This document shows positions 8,210 to 16,684 of a stretch of DNA of 32,878 nt, in pieces (positions within the stretch are counted from its first letter, which is position 1; every line of letters begins with the position of its first letter). This stretch comes from Sedimentisphaerales bacterium (GTDB lineage: Bacteria > Planctomycetota > Phycisphaerae > Sedimentisphaerales > SM23-30). The notes under the pieces are model-generated. The model did no database searches. It had not been told where the DNA came from and saw nothing but the letters and a program-made list of their open reading frames with translations. The DNA is taken from contig JAFGSR010000048.1 in NCBI GenBank assembly GCA_016934515.1, positions 1-32,878 of the forward strand, in the 5' to 3' direction. Both the position numbers and the translations under genes were made by a program.

Positions 8210-9373
8210 ATGATTAGTCATTTGCTTCCCGATAGTGAATTTGAGAAACGTTGGCAGAAAACCCAGCAGTTGGTCCGAGAAAAAGGGCTTGATGTACTTA
8301 TTATGCATTCCAATGAGGCGGACTTTGCCAATGTTCGTTACCTGAGTGACTATTGGCCTATTTTTGAGACTGCCGGAGTGATAGTGCCGGCCCAAGGCGA
8401 ACCGGCACTAATTATCGGTCCGGAGAGTGAAACTTACGCCGCCGACAGAAGCCGGCTAAAGAAAGTGTACAAGGTAGTAGCCTATCGTGAAAGTGCGGAA
8501 CCGGAGTATCCTGGTGTTCAGGTTGATACATTTACCTCGATTTTTTCCGAGATGTTTGGCGGCAAAAAACCCAAAAAAATCGGTTTGGCGGGTTATCAGA
8601 TATTTCCGATTCCTGTTCTTGATGAAATAAAAGCCGCAGCCCCGGATGCCGAGATCATTAAGAGCGATGAAATCATTTTTGATCAGCGTAAAATTAAATC
8701 ACCAGCAGAAATGGGCATGTTGCGTGAGTCATTTGCCATCTGTGAAAAAGCATTGAATGTGGCGCTGAACCAAATAAAACCGGATATGACTGAACTACAA
8801 CTGGTTGGTATTATTCAGAAGGAATTGTATGGACAGGGGGCGGAATATGAAGGGCATCCAACATATGTTTTGGCCGGCAAGAATTCCAATCATGCAATCG
8901 GCCGTCCCGGTTACGAAAAACTTGGATCGAACCGGCTAATTCAGTTAAATGTCGGGGCACGATTCGGTGGATATTCTTCCAGTGTTGGTTGTCCGGTGTG
9001 TATTGGGAAAATGGAACCGGAAGCACGCCGACTGGTGGAAGCCGGCTTAGAATTACATTTCAAAACTCGAGAATGGATGAAAACCGGAGTTGTAGCCAAG
9101 GAGGTAGTCGAGAAATTTTTCGACCATGCAGAAAAACTCGGTGTACGTGAAAACGCTTTGTATGGTCCCTGTCACGGTTTGGGGATGATGGAAGTGGAGC
9201 AGCCCTGGATGGAATCACACAGCAATTACGTGCTGGAAGATAACATGACCTTCCAGGTTGACACATTTCTTTACAATCCTCAGTTTGGTCTGCGTTGGGA
9301 AACCGGCGTAGCTGTCCGGCCGGGCGGAGTTGAGGTCTTCTCGGATGTAATAAAGAAAATAATAGAGTTATAA
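8210..9373 (+). CDS. M24 family creatinase/Xaa-Pro peptidase-like protein, metal site degenerate (copy 2)
   Basis: A 387-residue paralogue of the protein encoded at 5016, with the same N-terminal creatinase-like domain and C-terminal M24 domain. Where active metal peptidases have two Asp ligands it has LIQLNVGARFGGYSSSVG, with Asn in the first position and no second Asp. The His is retained (PCHGLGMMEVE), the first Glu is Asp (TFQVDTFLYN) and the last Glu is retained (RWETGVAV). It therefore shares the altered ligand set of copy 1 although the two proteins have diverged widely, which suggests a conserved function rather than decay. AAAGGAG precedes the ATG. The 74-bp gap from the previous gene holds no clear promoter, so it is probably co-transcribed. 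Confidence 0.75.
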   Translation: MISHLLPDSEFEKRWQKTQQLVREKGLDVLIMHSNEADFANVRYLSDYWPIFETAGVIVPAQGEPALIIGPESETYAADRSRLKKVYKVVAYRESAEPEYPGVQVDTFTSIFSEMFGGKKPKKIGLAGYQIFPIPVLDEIKAAAPDAEIIKSDEIIFDQRKIKSPAEMGMLRESFAICEKALNVALNQIKPDMTELQLVGIIQKELYGQGAEYEGHPTYVLAGKNSNHAIGRPGYEKLGSNRLIQLNVGARFGGYSSSVGCPVCIGKMEPEARRLVEAGLELHFKTREWMKTGVVAKEVVEKFFDHAEKLGVRENALYGPCHGLGMMEVEQPWMESHSNYVLEDNMTFQVDTFLYNPQFGLRWETGVAVRPGGVEVFSDVIKKIIEL

Positions 9374-9403
9374 GTGAGATCAACAAATTGATGGAGGCTT
9401 TGT

Positions 9404-10978
9404 ATGTCTTTCGACAATATCGATGTTTCGACTAATTTCTCCGGGTATGACTGGATACTGGTTGTCGCATATCTAGTGCTGATTGTCGGTGTAGGCGTTT
9501 ATATCCGGCGTTATGCCCGCAGCGTGTCGAATTTTATTGTTGCCGGCCGAGCGCTCAGGCCCTGCCTGGCCATTGCTACAATGATCGGCACGGAAATGGG
9601 TCTGGTAACGGTAATGTATGCCTCACAAAAAGGATTTACGGGCGGTTTTGCGGCTTTTCACATTGCTTTGATAGCATCAATCGTTACGTTGGTGGTTGGG
9701 CTTACCGGTTTCATTGTGGTGCCATTGCGTCGACTTAAAGTAATGACGATACCGGAGTTTTACGAGATGCGGTTCGGACGTGGTGTACGTATCCTGGGTG
9801 GTACCATTTTAGTCTTTGCCGGGGTATTGTGCATGGGCCTCTACTTGAAGGCCGGGTCGATATTTGTAATGGGAATAACGGGCATGAGCAGCGATACTAA
9901 TTTAAAGATCATCATCACCGTGCTAGTTGCTCTTGTCCTTTTATATACGACTCTGGGAGGCATGGTATCGGTAGTGATTCTTGATTACATTCAGTTTTTG
10001 GTGCTTTCATTTAGTCTGATTATCACCGTATTTATCTCCATTAGGCACTTGGGGTGGTCAAACATTATTAACACCGTTGCTGAATTCAAGGGGCAGGCGG
10101 GTTTTGATCCGTTTGTTAAGGATGGAGCCGGGGAAGGCTTCGGCTTGAACTATGTCCTTTGGATGATATACATGGGTTTGTTGTGCAGTGCGATATGGCA
10201 GACAGCTGTAATTCGTGCTTGCGCTGCGGACAGCATAAAGACGGTTAAGAAGCTTTATACATTTTCCTCAATCGGTTTTCTTATCAGATTCCTAATTCCC
10301 TACTTTCTCGGCATTTGTGCGTTCGTGTTTATTACGAAGAATACCGATCTCAAATCAATATTTCTTCCCGAGGGAGTCAAGGTGGATTCGGATATTTCCA
10401 TGATGGCCCTGCCGATTTTTCTGGGGCAGATTCTTCCGGCAGGATTGATTGGCCTGGTTACCGCGGGGATGCTTGCCGCCCTGATGAGCACTAACGACAG
10501 CTATCTGCTTTGCTGGAGTTCGGTTCTGACGCAGGATGTGGTGGCACCGATTCTATCTCTGTTTAAAAAAGATCTTTCCGACAAGGCCCGTCTGGTGCTG
10601 ACACGAATATTTATTATCGGTATCGGCATTTTCATACTTATCTGGGGGCTGTGGTATCCCTTGGGGCAGGACCTTTGGGACTATATGGCCATTGGCGGGG
10701 CCATTTATGGTGCCGGGGCATTTTCCTTGCTTGTTTTTGGACTTTACTGGAAACGGACCAGCAGGATCGGCGCTTATCTGGGATTGATCGCAGGTTTCTG
10801 CTGTATATTTGGCCTGACCCCTGTCCAAAAGCTTATCGGCATTAACCAGCCGGCCGAAAATGTCGGATTGGTAGTTTTGATCGCATCGACGGCACTCACC
10901 TTTTTCGGGTCTCTTCTTTTTCCCGATCGAAAAACTAATTCCTATCACGAAAGGATGAAGAATGGATTTTTGGATTAA
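9404..10978 (+). CDS. SSS-family sodium:solute symporter
   Basis: A 524-residue integral membrane protein with about 13-14 hydrophobic segments. The N-terminal region YDWILVVAYLVLIVGVGVYI followed by SNFIVAGRALRPCL and IGTEMGLVTVMYA is typical of the SSS/SLC5 fold, as is the late ITAGMLAAL-type segment (VTAGMLAALMSTNDSYLL) that carries the sodium-site Ser/Thr residues. It is expected to import a small organic solute with sodium. TGGAGG precedes the ATG, and the gene follows the second M24 gene by 30 bp. It overlaps a small membrane-protein gene at its 3' end. Because all other operon members appear cytoplasmic, this is the likely entry route for their substrate. It is distinct from the Kelch-fused transporter upstream. 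Confidence 0.88.
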   Translation: MSFDNIDVSTNFSGYDWILVVAYLVLIVGVGVYIRRYARSVSNFIVAGRALRPCLAIATMIGTEMGLVTVMYASQKGFTGGFAAFHIALIASIVTLVVGLTGFIVVPLRRLKVMTIPEFYEMRFGRGVRILGGTILVFAGVLCMGLYLKAGSIFVMGITGMSSDTNLKIIITVLVALVLLYTTLGGMVSVVILDYIQFLVLSFSLIITVFISIRHLGWSNIINTVAEFKGQAGFDPFVKDGAGEGFGLNYVLWMIYMGLLCSAIWQTAVIRACAADSIKTVKKLYTFSSIGFLIRFLIPYFLGICAFVFITKNTDLKSIFLPEGVKVDSDISMMALPIFLGQILPAGLIGLVTAGMLAALMSTNDSYLLCWSSVLTQDVVAPILSLFKKDLSDKARLVLTRIFIIGIGIFILIWGLWYPLGQDLWDYMAIGGAIYGAGAFSLLVFGLYWKRTSRIGAYLGLIAGFCCIFGLTPVQKLIGINQPAENVGLVVLIASTALTFFGSLLFPDRKTNSYHERMKNGFLD

Positions 10979-11129
10979 ATTCTGGACGATCCTGTTTTTT
11001 GCAAGCCTGGGTCTTTTTAGTGCGTTGTCGATCGTGGTAGCGATTGGAGGGATCTTTGACATTCGCGCCTTATTCAAGCAACTCACAAAAGACGCCGACG
11101 AAACCGAAAACAGGATTGATACCACCTAA
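10962..11129 (+). CDS. small single-pass membrane protein, candidate symporter accessory subunit
   Basis: A 55-residue frame starting with ATG at 10962, inside the last 17 bp of the transporter gene in another frame. AAGGA at 10951-10955 sits about 6 bp upstream. The product has one hydrophobic helix (residues about 9-31, LFFASLGLFSALSIVVAIGG) followed by a charged tail (KQLTKDADETENR). Small membrane proteins encoded directly after SSS transporters are a known theme, so an accessory or stabilising subunit is the natural reading. The coding overlap, ribosome-binding site and amphipathic composition support it as real, but there is no catalytic motif to test. Confidence 0.65.
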   Translation: MDFWIKFWTILFFASLGLFSALSIVVAIGGIFDIRALFKQLTKDADETENRIDTT

Positions 11130-11203
11130 AACAGTAAATATGCTTCGACATAATATCCTTTGCAAGAAAGGACTTATTTATGTTGACTTGTTAAGCTCCC
11201 TTT

Positions 11204-11587
11204 TTAAAGTCCATTTAAAAGTAGAGAAATTACAATCACATAGTAGCTTGTTTTTGTTTTTGCCCTTATAACAAGTCGGGCGAAAAATAAAAACAAGGGT
11301 ATATACTGCTTGCCGATAATTGCCTGGGGGAACATTGCCTGGCGAATCATGCGGTCGAACACAGTTGTACTCAGCACCTCAACGTAGCTGCTAAATCCCC
11401 ATACCTCACGTTCTTGTGACGAAAGTAATGTTAAGAGCTGGTAAGCAGCAAAAGATGATAATGTACCGTCTTTCGAATTTCCTATTCCGAGTAGGGGTTT
11501 ACCCTGCCAGAATGCAGAAAACCGGCTAATAGGCTTTTTTAGGGGTACAGAGTGGCTTTGAAGCGTCAGTTTTGGTGTAAAGGGCGG
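11204..11587 (-). pseudogene. open reading frame of 127 codons with no good start; possible gene remnant
   Basis: Reading the minus strand from the TGA at 11590-11588 to the TAA at 11206-11204 gives 127 uninterrupted codons. The middle part reads like ordinary protein, for example FSAFWQGKPLLGIGNSKDG, QLLTLLSSQEREVWGF, EVLSTTVFDRMIRQAMF and PQAIIGKQYIP. The only in-frame start codons are late (a GTG and ATGs in the second half), none with a Shine-Dalgarno sequence that I can see. I do not recognise the family. It may be a 5'-truncated gene, a decayed element, or a chance frame in an intergenic repeat. Confidence 0.3.
11247..11297. repeat. AT-rich inverted repeat (hairpin)
   Basis: The left arm at 11247-11265 (CTTGTTTTTGTTTTTGCCC) pairs with the right arm at 11278-11297 with one mismatch and one bulge, around a 12-nt loop. 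The T-run precedes the stem core and the A-run follows it, on both strands, so it lacks the trailing T-tract of a standard intrinsic terminator. It could still end or stabilise the transcript of the upstream operon. Confidence 0.5.
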
Positions 11588-11610
11588 TCAAAATCAGCTA
11601 AGAATCAAAC

Positions 11611-11639
11611 TTGACTGTATGGGGTTAAAACGCTATAAT
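11611..11639 (+). promoter_or_regulatory. sigma70-type promoter upstream of the secreted-protein genes
   Basis: TTGACT at 11611-11616 and a perfect TATAAT at 11634-11639 are separated by 17 bp. Transcription would start near 11646, leaving a leader of roughly 280 nt before the ATG at 11930. No other promoter of this quality is visible before the next genes, so it probably drives the gene at 11930 and perhaps the two that follow. Confidence 0.65.
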
Positions 11640-11929
11640 ATTATATGAAGGCAGTATTTATAGCTTATGCCAGGAGGTTGTAATTTTGGCTCAATGGCAG
11701 TGGGACTATTTGGCAGCGACAAAGCGCCTGACCGGATAGTTTGGGGTTAGAAGGCAGGAGATAAAATTTTGGCAGTTAGAGAGTTGGCGTTTAAGTTTAA
11801 CGTCCTTGCTTTAGCCCCACCCGGGAAACCTAATAATTCCCCCATAAATTGCAATTGCGTTTAATCCATTTTTAGGCCGATTAGTTTATAAATAACAACT
11901 ATGAAATGAAAATAAATCAGGAGAATTTT

Positions 11930-14383
11930 ATGAGGAGCAGATTTACAACGAAAAACACAATTCTAGTATTGCTGCTCGCTTTGGTATCAGTATTATTAGC
12001 CATGTCGAATGTTTCGGCTGAGCTAATTGTAAACGGCAGTTTTGAAAGTCCCAGCCCCGCCGGTTGGCCTCCCGGATTCACCGAATGCACTCATCCCTCT
12101 TATTATGAGGGATATGCTCCGGCAGGCTGCGGTTCAAAATATGGTTCCGCCTGGGGTCAAACCGGAGGGTGGTTTTCCTGGGGCAGTTCTACGCAGGTGG
12201 TAGATCTGGCTGGTCAGGCCGGATCAAGCTATACATTTAGTGCCTGGCTGTCGGCTTACGTTCCGCAGAACGATTACGCCGAAGTAGAACTGGATTTCTA
12301 TGACGGCGCCGGAGGCACGGGTATTTCACTGGGCAGCATCTTTTTTGATGGCAGTGACAGCAACGGTCCGTACATAATAGGTTCGGCTAATTCTTCCGGC
12401 AATCCGGATCCTTCAGTACCCTGGACCCTGGCGAACTGGACCAAACACGAAGCCCAGGGATACATTCCCGCCGGCACGCTCAGCGCGGTGGTTACGCTTA
12501 GCAGTAATTCGATAAGCGGTAATGCCAATGATTCCTATATTGATCTGGTCAGCCTGGTCCTCAACCAAACTTTTGTGCTGGTTACCATTTCCGGTGCGGA
12601 TACCGAAGTTACTGAAGGTGGGGCTACGGACAGCTATGAGATAAGATTGGGTGTCCAACCTACTACTTATGATGTAATTATAACCGCTACTCCCGGGGAC
12701 GCTCAAATTGACATTGGCAACGGTCCTGGTGCGGCCCGAACGTTGACGTTTACTTCAGGCAATTGGGACGCCACCCAAACTATTACCGTCATGGCTGTGG
12801 ACGATGAAATTTACGAAGGCGCCATTTCCCACACTACCACCATAACCCACACTTCCCAGAGCAGCGACGAAGCCTTTAATGGAATACCGGTCAATTCGGT
12901 GGACGTTGAGGTTATCGACGATGAACTGCCCCCCCTAGACAACGATCCTCCCCTTCCTGACCCAATGAATTGGGAGGATTTGCCCCAGGCTGCGGGTAGC
13001 GACTCGGTTACGATGTCGGCGGTGTGGGCTTTTGATTTAAGCGGCGTGGAATATTACTTTGAATGCACCGGTGGGGGAGGTAATGACAGCGGTTGGCAGA
13101 CTAGTACCGTCTATACCGACACGGGCTTGCTGGCTGACACCCAATATACCTATCGACTCAAGGCCCGCGACCAAAGCTCCAACAATAACGAAACCGGCTG
13201 GTCGGGATCGGCTTCGGCTACCACCGACAGTACTCCAGTCATTACCGATGGTTTGATTTCCTATTGGCCCTTTGATGAGGGCAGCGGTAGCACGGCTCCT
13301 GATGTTATCAGTTCCCATGACGGTTCTCTAAGCGGTGACGCCACCTGGGCAAGCGGGAAATTGGGCGGGGCGGTAGATGTCGGTCACAGTGGTGGCGGCG
13401 CCGTAACTGCCGGGGCCCACGCGGATTTTGCCACCTCGGCAGTTTCTGTGCAGGTATGGGCCAATATTGACAGCTGGACTCCATCTTGGGGTTCGCTGCT
13501 ATCGTACGATCAGGATAATGGCGCCAGTGAATCTGGCTGGACCATGTATGTAACTGGGGATTCCGGCGTTATATCCTGGCGGTTGACTGCCGGGAACGAT
13601 TCAATATTTACCTATATTTCGGCCTCGGGTGTACCCACGGGACAATGGGTTCACCTGGTAGCTACCTATGATGGCGTTTCCACTACCGCTCTATATGTAA
13701 ACGGATCCTTGGCGGATTATTCCGGTACCGGAGGCGGTGGGATTAACTGGAATTACCTTCCGACCGAAGTGAATATTGGCAGGTATCATGACGACGATGA
13801 ATTATTTTTTATCAATGGTATCACACTGGACGAAGTAGCTATCTGGGATCGGGCTATAACCACCGATGAGATCGCCTGGCTCTACAATAGCGGGAGCGGC
13901 AATTCTATCATCGGAAGATACGTGATCATCACCGAAACCGGTGACGGTCCCGAAGTCACAGAAGGCGGTTCAACTGACAGTTATGAAATTGTACTTGGTG
14001 AGGTACCCACCCACAACGTTGAAATAACGGCTACCCCCATTGACGCTCAAATTGACATTGGCAACGGCGCAGGTGCGGCCAAGACGCTTACATTTACGAG
14101 CGTTAACTGGGATACCGCCCAAACCATTACGATTACTGCGGTTGACGACGAAATTCTGGAGCGACAGGACGATCCGCATACCACGATAATTACGCATACT
14201 TCGTACAGCGAGGATGAAGATTTTAATGGTCTTAACATAGTTTCTGTAGAAGTACTTGTACACGATAATGAGTTAACCTGTGGTGACTGGGGATATTTGC
14301 AGGTTGATATTAACGAGGATTGTTTTGTGAATTTGCGTGACTATGCTATGTTTGCCCTGGAATGGCTTAAGACCAATGAATAA
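11930..14383 (+). CDS. secreted LamG/Calx-beta-like multidomain protein with dockerin-like C-terminus
   Basis: The start is the ATG at 11930, because AGGAG lies 7 bp upstream and a signal peptide follows at once (hydrophobic core ILVLLLALVSVLLAM, cleavage near VSA-EL). An ATG 24 bp upstream has no ribosome-binding site. The order of parts in the 817 residues is: a galactose-binding-like domain (LIVNGSFESP, to about 215), a Calx-beta-like repeat (about 220-335), an FN3-like domain (about 343-437), a LamG/concanavalin-like domain (about 439-655, from LISYWPFDEGSG), a second Calx-beta-like repeat (about 670-780), and a dockerin-like end (VDINEDCFVNLRDYAMFA). It is probably a cell-surface or exported glycan-binding or adhesion protein. 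No catalytic domain is visible. Confidence 0.8.
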   Translation: MRSRFTTKNTILVLLLALVSVLLAMSNVSAELIVNGSFESPSPAGWPPGFTECTHPSYYEGYAPAGCGSKYGSAWGQTGGWFSWGSSTQVVDLAGQAGSSYTFSAWLSAYVPQNDYAEVELDFYDGAGGTGISLGSIFFDGSDSNGPYIIGSANSSGNPDPSVPWTLANWTKHEAQGYIPAGTLSAVVTLSSNSISGNANDSYIDLVSLVLNQTFVLVTISGADTEVTEGGATDSYEIRLGVQPTTYDVIITATPGDAQIDIGNGPGAARTLTFTSGNWDATQTITVMAVDDEIYEGAISHTTTITHTSQSSDEAFNGIPVNSVDVEVIDDELPPLDNDPPLPDPMNWEDLPQAAGSDSVTMSAVWAFDLSGVEYYFECTGGGGNDSGWQTSTVYTDTGLLADTQYTYRLKARDQSSNNNETGWSGSASATTDSTPVITDGLISYWPFDEGSGSTAPDVISSHDGSLSGDATWASGKLGGAVDVGHSGGGAVTAGAHADFATSAVSVQVWANIDSWTPSWGSLLSYDQDNGASESGWTMYVTGDSGVISWRLTAGNDSIFTYISASGVPTGQWVHLVATYDGVSTTALYVNGSLADYSGTGGGGINWNYLPTEVNIGRYHDDDELFFINGITLDEVAIWDRAITTDEIAWLYNSGSGNSIIGRYVIITETGDGPEVTEGGSTDSYEIVLGEVPTHNVEITATPIDAQIDIGNGAGAAKTLTFTSVNWDTAQTITITAVDDEILERQDDPHTTIITHTSYSEDEDFNGLNIVSVEVLVHDNELTCGDWGYLQVDINEDCFVNLRDYAMFALEWLKTNE

Positions 14384-14423
14384 TATACCATCCTGCCATA
14401 CGTATAATAAAAAGGAGAATAAT

Positions 14424-16631
14424 ATGACCGGTTTTTTTAAACGATCTGTTTTTCTTACCGTTATTGCTGCGGTTCTGTTTATTACGACGGTTCCAGCGCA
14501 GGCGGTGGATATGAAACTCGGTCCCTACGTGCAGTTTACCGATCCCCATACGGCGGTAGTCCGCTGGGAGACCGCTACGGCGGAGGATTCCATCGTGGTA
14601 TATGGCGATTCTCCGATTACGCTGGATGCGCGTGTGGAGGATGCCACGGCGAAAACGGTCCATGAGGTAACTCTTAGCGACGTATATATAAAAGAAAAAT
14701 ATTTTTACCGGGTGGGCTATGACGACAGCGGTGATCAGCTTACGGATGTTTTTTGGTTCGATAATGCCAAGAACTTTACCGGCGTCGATGTTTCGGCCGC
14801 CTCCGATCCATATTCGCCGGATTCTTACACTACGCTTTATCAGAACGCGGCGGCTCATATTGTTGCCGAAACCGGCATCACCAAAGGTATTTGCCTAGTT
14901 TATGGTTGCGGAGAAGGGCGGTTGGCCTTTGAAATAGCCAAACTCACTGATTTAACTGTGGTTGGCGTGGATGATAACCTTACCAAAATCAATACCGCCG
15001 CTGAAAAACTAATGCAGGCGGGTGTCTATGGCAACCGGGTTATTGTAAGACATGTCAGCACGCTGGGCACTTTGCCCTTCACGAAGTATATGGCCAATCT
15101 GGTAGTTTCCGACCGGATGATAACGGACGGCAGTTGCCCCGGTGACGTTGGGGAAATGTTTCGCGTTCTGCGGCCCAGTGGCGGGGTGGCATTTCTTGGT
15201 CAGCCATCAGGTTGTCCCAATCCATTGACCCAGACGGCGCTGGAAAGCTGGCTGAGTGCCGGTTCACTAACTTATACCACCACCAGTGACAGTAACGGTC
15301 TCTGGTCGAAAGTTGTCAAACCCGAGGTTACCGGGACCGGTTGGTGGACTCAGCAGTACGGCGGCGCTCATAACAACGGCAACAGCAATGATACTCTTGA
15401 GGGGGCAACCGGCAAGAACGATTTTGACCTGCAATGGATCAGCTGGCCTGATTCGGATACCCAGGTAGATCGAATGGTGCGGGCGCATAGCCCGGTGGCC
15501 AATAATGGTCGAATGATGCATTTGGGCTTTAATCGCGTTATGACCCTGGATAGCTATAACGGTACTATGTTGTGGACGCTGGAAATACCCCAATTGATGC
15601 GGCTGAATATACCCCGGGACGCCAGTTTTATTTGTGCCGACGATGATTGTATGTATCTGGCAGTCAAGGACAACTGTTGGCGGCTGGACGGGGATACCGG
15701 TATTCGCTCGCTCACGCACCGGCTGAATGATCCGGGGCACGATTGGGGTTGTGTTTTTCGCTATGGCGATAAGCTTTACGGCAGCGCGGTTATCGAAAAT
15801 GCTTTCCACACTACGTGGTGGGGTACTTCTGCCTGGTTTGACGCCACCAGCGGTGACCAGACCGCACAAATCTGCAGTAAATACATTTTTGCCGATAACC
15901 TTGCCGGCAGTCGTGTCTGGACTTATGACAGTGCAGATGCGGACAAGGGAGTGATTATCAACAGTACTATCTGCCTGGGGGGCGGGCGCATCTATTTTGT
16001 CGAAAGTCGTGATCCCGACGTCGAGAGTTACTCTTCCGGTCGGGTTGGAATAGCCGACCTGTGGAACAATCAGTACCTGGTTGCTCTGAATGCCGATACC
16101 GGGGCGATTATCTATCAGCAACCCATCAGTGCCAGTGTCGCCGATGGTACCGTAATTTTCTACCTTTTATACACCAACGAAACTTTGCTGTTAGCTGCTT
16201 CCGATACGCAATATCATCTATATAAATTTAATGCCGTTGATGGTGTTGAGGTTACTACCAACTGGCCTAAGAGCTTTGCCTGGGCCAGTAACAATCACGG
16301 ACACCACATGGACCGGCCGGCCGTGATGGGCGATAACGTTTATTATTCAACCCAGGCATACAATATCAGTACCGGCACTTCAGTTTCCGCCGGTACCAAC
16401 GGTCATTGCGGAATAGTCGCCGGTACGGCCAATGCCTTATTATCTCGCGAGGGTAATATTAACATGTGGCACAAGACCGCCGGTTCGAGCAATTGGGCCA
16501 ATATTCGTCCAAATTGTTGGCTCAGCACGATCGGCAGCGGCGGGATGATTCTTGCTCCTGATGGCGGCGGTGGTTGTGACTGTTACGGTTGGTTCCATAC
16601 TTCGGTTGCATTTGTAAAATCAGGCCCTTAA
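14424..16631 (+). CDS. exported methyltransferase-fold/PQQ-propeller fusion protein
   Basis: The start is the ATG at 14424, preceded by AAAGGAG, and it opens a signal peptide (VFLTVIAAVLFITTVPAQA). The 735-residue product has an N-terminal FN3-like domain resembling that of purple acid phosphatases (LGPYVQFTDPHTAVVRWET, about 30-110). A Rossmann methyltransferase fold follows at about 136-260, with motif I ICLVYGCGEGRLAFEIA, the acidic VVGVDDN strand and an FRVLRPSGGVAFLG strand. From about 306 to the end there is a PQQ-type beta-propeller (MLWTLEIPQL, YLVALNADTGAIIYQQP). A SAM-binding fold behind an export signal is odd because SAM is cytoplasmic; the domain may be inactive or bind another ligand. 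The gene lies 40 bp after the LamG protein gene and is probably in its operon. Confidence 0.75.
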   Translation: MTGFFKRSVFLTVIAAVLFITTVPAQAVDMKLGPYVQFTDPHTAVVRWETATAEDSIVVYGDSPITLDARVEDATAKTVHEVTLSDVYIKEKYFYRVGYDDSGDQLTDVFWFDNAKNFTGVDVSAASDPYSPDSYTTLYQNAAAHIVAETGITKGICLVYGCGEGRLAFEIAKLTDLTVVGVDDNLTKINTAAEKLMQAGVYGNRVIVRHVSTLGTLPFTKYMANLVVSDRMITDGSCPGDVGEMFRVLRPSGGVAFLGQPSGCPNPLTQTALESWLSAGSLTYTTTSDSNGLWSKVVKPEVTGTGWWTQQYGGAHNNGNSNDTLEGATGKNDFDLQWISWPDSDTQVDRMVRAHSPVANNGRMMHLGFNRVMTLDSYNGTMLWTLEIPQLMRLNIPRDASFICADDDCMYLAVKDNCWRLDGDTGIRSLTHRLNDPGHDWGCVFRYGDKLYGSAVIENAFHTTWWGTSAWFDATSGDQTAQICSKYIFADNLAGSRVWTYDSADADKGVIINSTICLGGGRIYFVESRDPDVESYSSGRVGIADLWNNQYLVALNADTGAIIYQQPISASVADGTVIFYLLYTNETLLLAASDTQYHLYKFNAVDGVEVTTNWPKSFAWASNNHGHHMDRPAVMGDNVYYSTQAYNISTGTSVSAGTNGHCGIVAGTANALLSREGNINMWHKTAGSSNWANIRPNCWLSTIGSGGMILAPDGGGGCDCYGWFHTSVAFVKSGP

Positions 16632-16684
16632 AAGGTTCGGAATTAATATACATAAGTACCCATATGCTCAAACGGAGATTTTTG

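Larger units (their letters stand above)
11130..11929. other. 800-bp intergenic region without a confident gene
   Basis: No forward gene is convincing here. The contents are a minus-strand open frame (11204-11587), an AT-rich inverted repeat (11247-11297) and a strong forward promoter (11611-11639). The leader behind that promoter contains AGGAGG at 11672-11677, followed 8 bp later by a TTG that opens an 18-codon frame (11686-11739) encoding a Trp-containing peptide, MAQWQWDYLAATKRLTG. It might be a leader peptide or chance. Near 11740-11820, GGGGTTAG and a later CTTTAGCCCC could pair over a long loop. I see no RNA family that I can name. Confidence 0.5.

Noticed and set aside
7832-8395. 187-codon minus-strand frame across a gene junction
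   Set aside because: It overlaps two well-supported plus-strand genes and shows no protein family features.
11247-11297. AT-rich hairpin as an intrinsic terminator of the lacI operon
   Set aside because: The T-run lies in the ascending arm, not after the stem, on either strand. It is kept only as an inverted repeat.
15267-16121. 284-codon minus-strand frame opposite the methyltransferase/PQQ gene
   Set aside because: No domain or start signal; the plus-strand propeller blades are unmistakable.
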